The notes under the pieces: generated by a model
Told to the model about the DNA's origin: nothing
Database searches by the model: none
The model's input: the letters and a program-made list of their open reading frames with translations, nothing else
Translations under genes and position numbers: made by a program
Part shown: piece after piece, positions 1-5,224 of the stretch
Layout of the letters: each line of letters opens with the position of its first letter
Position numbering within the stretch: the first letter of the stretch is position 1
Assembly (NCBI GenBank): GCA_043779285.1
Contig: JAYWEL010000078.1
Coordinates: forward strand, 1-5,224
Reading direction: 5' to 3'
From: MGR-bin208 sp043779285
GTDB taxonomy: Bacteria; Bacteroidota; Bacteroidia; Chitinophagales; Chitinophagaceae
DNA: 5,224 nucleotides

Positions 1-98
1 TAAACAGTAAATAGTCCAATGCGCTTTTCTGCGGTATAATACCATCTAAGATTTACACATAGTCCGTTGGACTATTTAGTAAATCAAGATGGTATAAC
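1..98. repeat. 98-bp structured intergenic repeat, copy 1 (possibly cut by window edge)
   Basis: This stretch recurs in the same orientation at 3795-3892 with only two substitutions (T54 here is G3848 there, G62 here is A3856 there). Similarity stops sharply after position 98, while the left limit is unknown because the window begins here. It contains two interlocking perfect inverted pairs: TAAATAGTCCAA (8-19) with TTGGACTATTTA (67-78), and ATACCATCT (39-47) with AGATGGTAT (87-95). It also has two short local hairpins: ATAGTCC/GGACTAT (59-65/69-75, 3-nt loop) and GGTAT/ATACC (33-37/39-43). The 3' end of the minus-strand small gene at 76-255 runs into it. No coding sequence of its own is visible. 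The repeat is directly seen; its nature (miniature mobile element, structured RNA or binding site) is not known. Confidence 0.93.
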
Positions 99-255
99 AA
101 AGTACAAACTCTCCTCCTTCTTCACCCGAAATAATATACTTAAAATAAATATTGTTGGTAGTTACAGTTTCCTGTTTCTCTACGATTGTATTAACACAAG
201 ACATTAAAAACAATGCTGCCAAAATAAAAAAGACCAACAAACTCCCGTTAATCAT
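76..255 (-). CDS. Small putative lipoprotein, 59 aa, 3' end formed by the repeat
   Basis: An ATG at 253-255 opens 59 codons ending in TAA at 76-78. The N-terminus is a convincing lipoprotein signal peptide: short polar start (MINGS), a hydrophobic run at residues 6-18, and a lipobox LMSC with the acceptor Cys at residue 20. The predicted mature part is only about 40 residues and is mostly polar (VNTIVEKQETVTT, then YFKYIISGEEGGEF). An in-frame stop at 271-273 leaves this as the only ATG start. A Bacteroidota-like promoter lies about 35 bases upstream of the start. Codons 53-59 and the stop fall in the 98-bp repeat, so the protein may be the stump of a longer lipoprotein cut by repeat insertion, or a genuinely tiny one. 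I do not recognise a family. Envelope location is inferred from the lipobox. Coding status is probable but rests only on the signal peptide and the promoter. Confidence 0.6.
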   Translation of the reverse strand: MINGSLLVFFILAALFLMSCVNTIVEKQETVTTNNIYFKYIISGEEGGEFVLCYTILIY

Positions 256-289
256 AGTTATCCAATTGACTCAATAAAAATGACTCCTA

Positions 290-320
290 GAAATATACTT
301 CTATAAAAAGTAATTCAAAA
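290..320 (-). promoter_or_regulatory. Candidate Bacteroidota-type promoter for the small lipoprotein gene
   Basis: Read on the minus strand, TTTTG (320-316) is followed after 18 bases by TATATTTC (297-290). This approximates the TTTG / TAnnTTTG -33/-7 consensus of the Bacteroidota primary sigma factor, with the last G replaced by C. Transcription would begin near 283-285, leaving a leader of about 30 bases before the ATG at 255. The position fits the gene, but AT-rich DNA yields such matches by chance. Confidence 0.4.
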
Positions 321-344
321 CCTTCTTTAATTTGCTTCCCGAAT

Positions 345-366
345 GGCTGAATTTAAAGGCTGAATT
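345..366. repeat. Tandem 9-bp repeat just upstream of the secA promoter element
   Basis: GGCTGAATT occurs at 345-353 and again at 358-366, with a 13-base period. A shorter match, ATGGCTGA, occurs at 343-350 and at 392-399. The pair sits immediately 5' of the candidate -7 element at 371-378, where a regulator could bind, but no known operator is recognised and chance duplication is possible. Confidence 0.35.
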
Positions 367-370
367 CATT

Positions 371-378
371 TACCTTTG
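371..378 (+). promoter_or_regulatory. Candidate -7 element of the secA promoter
   Basis: TACCTTTG matches the Bacteroidota -7 consensus TAnnTTTG exactly. Initiation would fall near 384, giving an untranslated leader of about 95 bases before the secA ATG. No clear -33 TTTG is present at the usual distance; the nearest upstream TTTG, at 331-334, is too far away. The call therefore rests on the -7 match and the lack of a better candidate in the 256-479 interval. Confidence 0.45.
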
Positions 379-479
379 TCGTCCTGTCAATATGGCTGAG
401 CCCTAAATACAGCATTAAATTTGACAAGTGAATGAGATCATTTAACGAATAAGAACAGAATACTTATAATATTTATACC

Positions 480-3400
480 ATGATTGGCTTTATTTCAAAA
501 TTATTTGGCGGCAACAAGTCGGAGAAGGATATTAAAGTAATATTTCCGTTGGTCAAAATAATCAACGATCATTTTGACCAATATCAAAACATTACAAATG
601 ATGAATTGCGTAACAAAACAGCTGCATTTCGACAGAGAATAAAAACACATCTTGCTGAGATTGATGCTTCTGTTATGGATTTAAATAAGCAGGCAGAAGA
701 ACTTCCATTCGGTGAATTAGTGGGTAAGGATACTATTTATCAGGAAGTGGATAAATTGAAAAAGAAGAGGGATGAAAAGATTGAGGAAATTTTAAAAGAA
801 CTTCTACCAGAGGCATTTGCAGTGGTGAAAGAAACTTGTCGACGATTTAAGGACAATGAGGAATTGGTTTCATCAGCTACGCAAATGGATAAAGACCTGA
901 GTGCAAAAAAAGATTATATAACAATTGATGGAGATAAGGCTATTTATAAAAATACATGGACAGCTGCCGGCGGAAAAATTACCTGGAACATGGTTCACTA
1001 TGATGTGCAGTTAATTGGTGGAATTGTTTTGCACGAAGGTAAAATTGCAGAAATGGCTACCGGTGAGGGAAAAACATTAGTATCTACACTCCCTTCTTAC
1101 CTAAATGCATTAGCCGGTGAAGGGGTTCACTTGATTACTGTAAACGAATACCTTGCCCGCCGTGACCAGGAATGGAATGGAACCATTTTCGAATGGCTTG
1201 GATTAAGTGTTGATTGCATTGACAAACACCAACCCAATAGTGAGGAAAGAAGAAAAGCATACCATGCCGACATTACGTATGGCACCAATAATGAATTTGG
1301 TTTCGACTACCTACGTGATAATATGGTACACTCACCCGAAGAGATGGTTCAACGCAAACATCATTATTCGATGGTAGATGAGGTGGATAGTGTATTGATT
1401 GATGATGCCCGTACTCCGCTAATTATTTCAGGACCTATCCCTAAAGGTGATGATCAGCAATACCATTTATTAAAACCCCGTATCCAACAATTGGTAGAAG
1501 CACAGGAAAAAATTTCCCGTGAATGTTTGAACCAGGCTAAAAAACTTTTTGCCGAAGGGAAAGAAGATCCTACTGAAGGTGGCTTATACCTATACCGGGC
1601 TTTTCGTGGATTACCGAAATACACTCCGTTGATTAAGTTTCTGAGTGAACCCGGTATTAAAGTAAAATTACAAAAAGCAGAAAACTATTATATCGCTGAC
1701 CAGAACCGGAACATGCATATCATTGATGAAGCATTGCTTTTTCATATCGATGAAAAAAACAACTCGGTAGATTTTACCGATCTGGGAAATCAAACGGTTA
1801 CAAAAGGCGAAGAAGATCCGGAGTTTTTCGTTTTACCCGACATTGCCATCAAGTTAACAGAAATTGAAAACAAAGACATTTCAACTGAAGAAAAACTGCA
1901 GCAAAAAGAAACCCTTCTTAATGAATACACACTAAAAGCCGACCGAATTCATTCGGCACAACAATTACTGAAAGCATACACATTATTTGAAAAAGAAGTG
2001 GAGTATGTAGTGATGGATTCACAGGTAAAAATTGTGGACGAACAAACAGGTCGTATTCTGGATGGCCGACGATATAGTGATGGATTACACCAGGCCATTG
2101 AAGCAAAAGAGAATGTGAAAATAGAAGCTGCAACGCAAACCTACGCTACCATTACATTACAGAACTATTTCAGGATGTATCATAAGCTGGCAGGTATGAC
2201 TGGAACAGCTGAAACAGAAGCCGCGGAATTATGGAGTATCTATAAACTGGATGTGGTTACTATTCCAACCAATGTATCCATTATTCGAAATGATGTGGAA
2301 GATCTGGTTTATAAAACCAAGCGGGAAAAATATAAAGCCATCATCGATGAAATTGAAATATTGAGAGCTGCCGGCCGGCCCGTATTGGTTGGAACTACCA
2401 CCGTGGAGGTTAGTGAATTGCTTGGCAAAATGCTGAGTGTTAAAAAAATTCCTCATAATGTATTGAATGCAAAACAACATGCGAGGGAGGCTCAGATTGT
2501 TGCCGAAGCTGGCTTAGCAGGCAATATTACCATTGCTACAAACATGGCAGGTCGTGGTACCGATATTAAGTTAGGCCCTGGCGTTAAAGATGCAGGAGGA
2601 TTGGCCATCATTGGAACCGAAAGACATGAATCCCGCCGGGTAGACAGGCAGTTAAGAGGACGTGCCGGTCGTCAGGGAGATCCGGGTTCATCGTTATTTT
2701 ATGTTTCACTGGAAGATGATCTGATGCGTATGTTCGGTAGCGAACGTATCGCTTCTTTCATGGATAAATTTGGGTACAAAGAAGGAGAAATGATTCAACA
2801 CGGAATGATTTCAAAGAGTATTGAAAGAGCCCAGAAGAAAGTGGAAGAAAATAATTTCGGCATCCGTAAAAGATTACTGGAATATGATGACGTGATGAAT
2901 AAACAACGTACTGCAGTTTATGAAAAACGTCACCACGCCTTGTTTGGCGAACGATTGGCATTGGATATCGATAATGCATTCTCGGTTGTAGTTGATGGAT
3001 TAATAACCAGTTTCCGTGAGCAGGAAGATTTTGACGGATTTAAAATGGCTTGTATTGTAAACTTCGGCATAGATGTAAATATTGAAAAAGATGAATTTTT
3101 AAAAACCGATTTCAATACCCTGGCTAATAATCTTTACAAGCAGGTAACTGATAATTATGAAGTGAAAAAAGAACATTTGAAAAAACAATCTATCCCGGTT
3201 TTCAAAAACATAAAACTAACGCAGGGTAATCATATCGAAAATGTAGTTGTTCCATTTACTGATGGCCGCAAAGGATTTAATATTCTGGCCAACATGCAAA
3301 AGACACTGAGTACAGAAGGCGGAGAACTTTGCAATGCCTTAGAACGTACAGTTACACTTTCGGTGATTGATGATACCTGGAAAGAACATCTTCGTTCGAT

Positions 3401-3785
3401 GGATGACCTGAAACAAAGTGTACAAACAGCATACCTGGAACAAAAAGATCCATTGGTCATTTATAAATTAGAAGCTTTCAATTTGTTTAAACAAATGGAT
3501 AGCAGTGTAAACCGGGATATCGCTTCTTTCCTTTGTCATGCAGGTATTCATGTTGAACAAGATAATACACAATTGAAAGAAGGCCGTCAGCAAAAAACCG
3601 ATATGAGCAGTCTGCAGGCAAACAAAGATGATTATGATAATTCAGGAGTTGCAGGAAACGATTATCACAATCCTTCAACTGCAGTAAGTCATGAACCGGT
3701 AACTGTAGCGCCTAAAATAGGACGCAATGAACCTTGCCCATGTGGAAGCGGAAAAAAATATAAAAACTGCCACGGTCACGAATAA
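480..3785 (+). CDS. secA: Protein translocase subunit SecA (preprotein export ATPase)
   Basis: SecA is the cytosolic and membrane-peripheral ATPase that pushes unfolded preproteins through SecYEG. All core motifs are present: Walker A MATGEGKT (192-199), Walker B VDEVDS (299-304) followed by DDARTPLIISG, then the preprotein cross-linking region with GRRYSDGLHQA (529-539). After these come GMTGTA (572-577), VGTTTVEVSE (637-646), TNMAGRGTDI (687-696) and the arginine-finger motif QLRGRAGRQGDPG (724-736). The helical scaffold/two-helix-finger region includes TWKEHLRSMDD (from 966). A poorly conserved linker leads to a C-terminal zinc-binding SEC-C motif with ligands C1086, C1088, C1097 and H1098 (CxCx8CH), the site that binds SecB or ribosomes in other bacteria. 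At 1101 residues it exceeds E. coli SecA (901); extra segments around residues 55-100 and 330-480 are usual for Bacteroidota. The start is firm: an in-frame stop at 450-452 leaves no other ATG, and MIGFISKLFGG is a typical SecA N-terminus. No Shine-Dalgarno is seen, as is common in the phylum. The gene appears monocistronic: the upstream gene is divergent and the downstream gene convergent. Confidence 0.99.
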   Translation: MIGFISKLFGGNKSEKDIKVIFPLVKIINDHFDQYQNITNDELRNKTAAFRQRIKTHLAEIDASVMDLNKQAEELPFGELVGKDTIYQEVDKLKKKRDEKIEEILKELLPEAFAVVKETCRRFKDNEELVSSATQMDKDLSAKKDYITIDGDKAIYKNTWTAAGGKITWNMVHYDVQLIGGIVLHEGKIAEMATGEGKTLVSTLPSYLNALAGEGVHLITVNEYLARRDQEWNGTIFEWLGLSVDCIDKHQPNSEERRKAYHADITYGTNNEFGFDYLRDNMVHSPEEMVQRKHHYSMVDEVDSVLIDDARTPLIISGPIPKGDDQQYHLLKPRIQQLVEAQEKISRECLNQAKKLFAEGKEDPTEGGLYLYRAFRGLPKYTPLIKFLSEPGIKVKLQKAENYYIADQNRNMHIIDEALLFHIDEKNNSVDFTDLGNQTVTKGEEDPEFFVLPDIAIKLTEIENKDISTEEKLQQKETLLNEYTLKADRIHSAQQLLKAYTLFEKEVEYVVMDSQVKIVDEQTGRILDGRRYSDGLHQAIEAKENVKIEAATQTYATITLQNYFRMYHKLAGMTGTAETEAAELWSIYKLDVVTIPTNVSIIRNDVEDLVYKTKREKYKAIIDEIEILRAAGRPVLVGTTTVEVSELLGKMLSVKKIPHNVLNAKQHAREAQIVAEAGLAGNITIATNMAGRGTDIKLGPGVKDAGGLAIIGTERHESRRVDRQLRGRAGRQGDPGSSLFYVSLEDDLMRMFGSERIASFMDKFGYKEGEMIQHGMISKSIERAQKKVEENNFGIRKRLLEYDDVMNKQRTAVYEKRHHALFGERLALDIDNAFSVVVDGLITSFREQEDFDGFKMACIVNFGIDVNIEKDEFLKTDFNTLANNLYKQVTDNYEVKKEHLKKQSIPVFKNIKLTQGNHIENVVVPFTDGRKGFNILANMQKTLSTEGGELCNALERTVTLSVIDDTWKEHLRSMDDLKQSVQTAYLEQKDPLVIYKLEAFNLFKQMDSSVNRDIASFLCHAGIHVEQDNTQLKEGRQQKTDMSSLQANKDDYDNSGVAGNDYHNPSTAVSHEPVTVAPKIGRNEPCPCGSGKKYKNCHGHE

Positions 3786-3794
3786 TACCGCTTA

Positions 3795-3892
3795 TAAACA
3801 GTAAATAGTCCAATGCGCTTTTCTGCGGTATAATACCATCTAAGATTGACACATAATCCGTTGGACTATTTAGTAAATCAAGATGGTATAAC
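3795..3892. repeat. 98-bp structured intergenic repeat, copy 2
   Basis: This is the second direct copy of the element at 1-98, identical at 96 of 98 positions. It begins 9 bases after the secA stop and ends where sequence diverges (CTTTTG here, AAAGTA in copy 1). The interlocking arms are retained: TAAATAGTCCAA (3802-3813) with TTGGACTATTTA (3861-3872), and ATACCATCT (3833-3841) with AGATGGTAT (3881-3889). The change at 3856 breaks one pair of the small local hairpin at 3853-3859/3863-3869 but leaves both long-range pairings intact. A further 7-bp complement, ATACCGC (3785-3791) with GCGGTAT (3825-3831), links the secA stop region to the repeat; copy 1 cannot be checked for it. The element would be in the 3' untranslated part of the secA mRNA. 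Confidence 0.95.
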
Positions 3893-3910
3893 CTTTTGAT
3901 TCAAGCGCAT

Positions 3911-3947
3911 AAAAAAAGCGATCCGCCATGAGCAGATCGCTTTTTTT
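3911..3947. terminator. Bidirectional intrinsic terminator between convergent genes
   Basis: A perfect 13-bp inverted repeat, AAAAAAAGCGATC (3911-3923) and GATCGCTTTTTTT (3935-3947), encloses an 11-base loop. The GCGATC core gives a stable stem, with a run of eight T on the plus strand and seven A, read as U, on the minus strand. It can therefore end secA transcription rightward and amidohydrolase transcription leftward. It lies 126 bases after the secA stop and 16 bases from the end of the minus-strand gene. Confidence 0.9.
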
Positions 3948-3962
3948 TAATTTAGCCAATTT

Positions 3963-5224
3963 TTATTTTATACCATACTTGGCTTTATACTTATCAAACA
4001 AATGACTTTGTTTGCTTGCCATATCAATCTGGCGTCCCTGTATGAAAGCCGTTTTAATATTGTTTGTTTTCATGTCTAAAATGTCTCCGGAACTGATCAG
4101 TATATTCGCATCTTTTCCTTCTTCTATAGAGCCGGTTTTATCCGCCATTCCAAGAATTTTAGCTGCATTCAAAGTCATTGCACTTAATGCTTCCTCTTTA
4201 CTTAATCCATAAGCAGATGAGGTTCCGGCATTAAAAGCCAAATTACGATATCGTGTATTTCCATCGTCATCATTGAATGCAAATAGAACGCCGGCTTGCT
4301 GCAACATGGCTGGTGTTTTAAATGGCTGATCGATATCATCATCTATCATGGCAGGTAAATCGTGTAGCTGATTCAGGATTACTGAAATATTATTTTGTTT
4401 CAATAAATCAGCAATCTGCCAACTGTCTACCGCACCAACAACTACCACCTCAAACCCAAATTCTTTTACAAAATCGATGGCTATCAGCATCTCTTTTACA
4501 ATATTGCAATGAATGAAAAGTTTTTGCTTTTTGGTAAACAATCCTTTAACGGCTTCAAATTTCAGGTTCATATTTTCATGACTTGCCTCAGCCTGATAAG
4601 CTTTCGCTTCACGGAAAAACACTTTTACATTTTCAATTCTTTCCAATCCGCTTTTTATTGGATCAGCCGGTTGTGCAGCACCGGGGAAACCACCAAAACC
4701 ACCTCTGCCACCACTTCTTCTGGCTAATAAAGAAGGCATCCGGAATACAATACCATGGTCTACACTGTATGCAGCATCTTCCCAGTTCCATGCATCTAAT
4801 TGAACGACTGTAGAAGAACCGGAAATGATTCCACCGGCCGGGATAATATTCGCTAATAAAACGCCGGTTGAATGCAATGGATTGATTGCTTTCGAATCGG
4901 TATTGTATGCAACAATTGAACGGATATTTGTATTAATATCCCCAATTTCAGTAGCATCCATAGTAGCTCGTACGCTAGGCACTTCCCCTAATCCTAATTG
5001 GGATGATGCCAGTATCAACCCGGGATAAATATGCTGGCCTTTGCAATCAATAACTTTTGCATTGGATGCCGGAGCAGATGTGCCTACCTCTGTAATTTTC
5101 CCATTGGTAAAAACAACAGTTCCATTATTTATTACCTGGCCATTACCCACATGAATAGTTGCATTTGTTAATGCAATGGTTCCCTTTTGAGCTGGCGCCG
5201 GGGAAATGGTTTCCTGTGCAGATG
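3963..5224 (-). CDS. Exported amidohydrolase-superfamily protein, N-terminus outside window
   Basis: The visible 419 codons end in TAA at 3963-3965; the reading frame stays open to the right edge, so the true start lies beyond it. The first visible residues, SAQETISPAPAQKG, look like the junction after a signal peptide (small-x-Ala then Gln), suggesting periplasmic or surface location. Next comes the beta-sandwich start typical of amidohydrolases (ATIHVGNGQVINNGTVVF...GKITEVG), then IYPGLI (about 5013-5030). The C-terminal part has the superfamily's return to the sandwich: LSAMTLNAAKILGM, TGSIEEGKDANILI and a final strand with IQGRQIDM. Relatives are annotated as imidazolonepropionase-like amidohydrolases; substrate is unknown. 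Oddly, the HxH metal motif expected after YPGLI is replaced by ASSQLGL (4989-5009). A glycine-rich stretch, GGRGGFGGFPGAA, lies near 4675-4720. The GTG at 5148-5150 is not the start, because the conserved sandwich strand begins before it. The gene converges on secA and has its own terminator. Confidence 0.88.
   Translation of the reverse strand, partial: SAQETISPAPAQKGTIALTNATIHVGNGQVINNGTVVFTNGKITEVGTSAPASNAKVIDCKGQHIYPGLILASSQLGLGEVPSVRATMDATEIGDINTNIRSIVAYNTDSKAINPLHSTGVLLANIIPAGGIISGSSTVVQLDAWNWEDAAYSVDHGIVFRMPSLLARRSGGRGGFGGFPGAAQPADPIKSGLERIENVKVFFREAKAYQAEASHENMNLKFEAVKGLFTKKQKLFIHCNIVKEMLIAIDFVKEFGFEVVVVGAVDSWQIADLLKQNNISVILNQLHDLPAMIDDDIDQPFKTPAMLQQAGVLFAFNDDDGNTRYRNLAFNAGTSSAYGLSKEEALSAMTLNAAKILGMADKTGSIEEGKDANILISSGDILDMKTNNIKTAFIQGRQIDMASKQSHLFDKYKAKYGIK

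Noticed and set aside
1..98. CRISPR repeat or a classical MITE with terminal inverted repeats
   Set aside because: There are only two copies 3.7 kb apart with no spacers, and the inverted arms interlock and are not at the extreme ends. No clean target duplication is visible at the right boundary of either copy.
421..426. TTGACA as a -35 box for secA
   Set aside because: No -10 box lies at a 16-18 base spacing (AACGAA at 444-449; TATAAT at 465-470 is 38 bases away), and the E. coli consensus does not describe Bacteroidota promoters.
392..452. Tiny leader frames before secA (ATG at 392, 4 codons; ATG at 432, 6 codons)
   Set aside because: They are too short to support, have no ribosome binding site, and show no arrest-peptide-like sequence.
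1918..3678. Several minus-strand open frames of 61-83 codons (1918-2133, 2229-2480, 2758-2979, 2930-3115, 3230-3460, 3487-3678)
   Set aside because: They lie wholly inside the unmistakable secA gene, overlap one another, and show no recognisable domains or start signals. They are antisense shadows.
1..3892. Composite transposon or insertion sequence with secA as cargo
   Set aside because: There is no transposase, the repeats are far shorter than an IS, and secA looks native to the phylum. A repeat pair around a housekeeping gene is better explained by independent copies of a dispersed element.
3795..3892. Repeat copy 2 as the secA intrinsic terminator
   Set aside because: Its stems are not followed by a T-run, and the textbook terminator lies just downstream at 3911-3947.
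4012..5028. Plus-strand open frames of 64-76 codons (4012-4212, 4322-4516, 4509-4727, 4583-4813, 4825-5028)
   Set aside because: They are antisense to the amidohydrolase gene, two pairs overlap each other, and their composition is that of complementary coding sequence.
5148..5150. GTG as the start of the amidohydrolase
   Set aside because: The frame continues open to the window edge with sensible sequence (a signal-peptide junction and the first sandwich strand), so the start is beyond position 5224.

Overview
The window comes from a member of the Bacteroidota, most likely Chitinophagales/Chitinophagaceae-like. This is inferred from the roughly 1100-residue SecA with Bacteroidota-type insertions, TAnnTTTG-type promoter elements, AT-rich leaders without a Shine-Dalgarno sequence, and a secreted amidohydrolase of a type common in that phylum. 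It is chromosomal housekeeping sequence. I see no integrase, transposase, phage gene, CRISPR array, tRNA or rRNA.

Layout, left to right. Positions 1-98 hold the first copy of a 98-bp intergenic repeat. On the minus strand, a 59-codon lipoprotein-like gene (76-255) ends inside that repeat and takes its last seven codons and its stop from it. The 256-479 interval carries two divergent candidate promoters, one for the small gene and one for secA, plus a short tandem repeat. secA (480-3785, plus strand) is complete. Nine bases after its stop begins the second copy of the repeat (3795-3892), followed by a strong bidirectional intrinsic terminator (3911-3947). A convergent minus-strand gene (3963 to the right edge) encodes an exported protein of the amidohydrolase superfamily. 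Its signal peptide and start lie outside the window.

The most unusual element is the 98-bp repeat. Its two copies differ at only two positions and flank secA as direct repeats. Each contains two perfect long-range inverted pairs arranged A-B-A'-B', so the pairs interlock as in a pseudoknot. Each long-range pair also has a short local hairpin that competes for the same bases. I do not recognise this repeat as a named family. Whether it is a mobile miniature element, a structured RNA or a protein-binding DNA site cannot be decided from one window.

Functionally, SecA is the motor that exports proteins through SecYEG. Both neighbours are predicted Sec substrates, a lipoprotein and a signal-peptide-bearing enzyme, but neither shares an operon with secA, and this may be chance.
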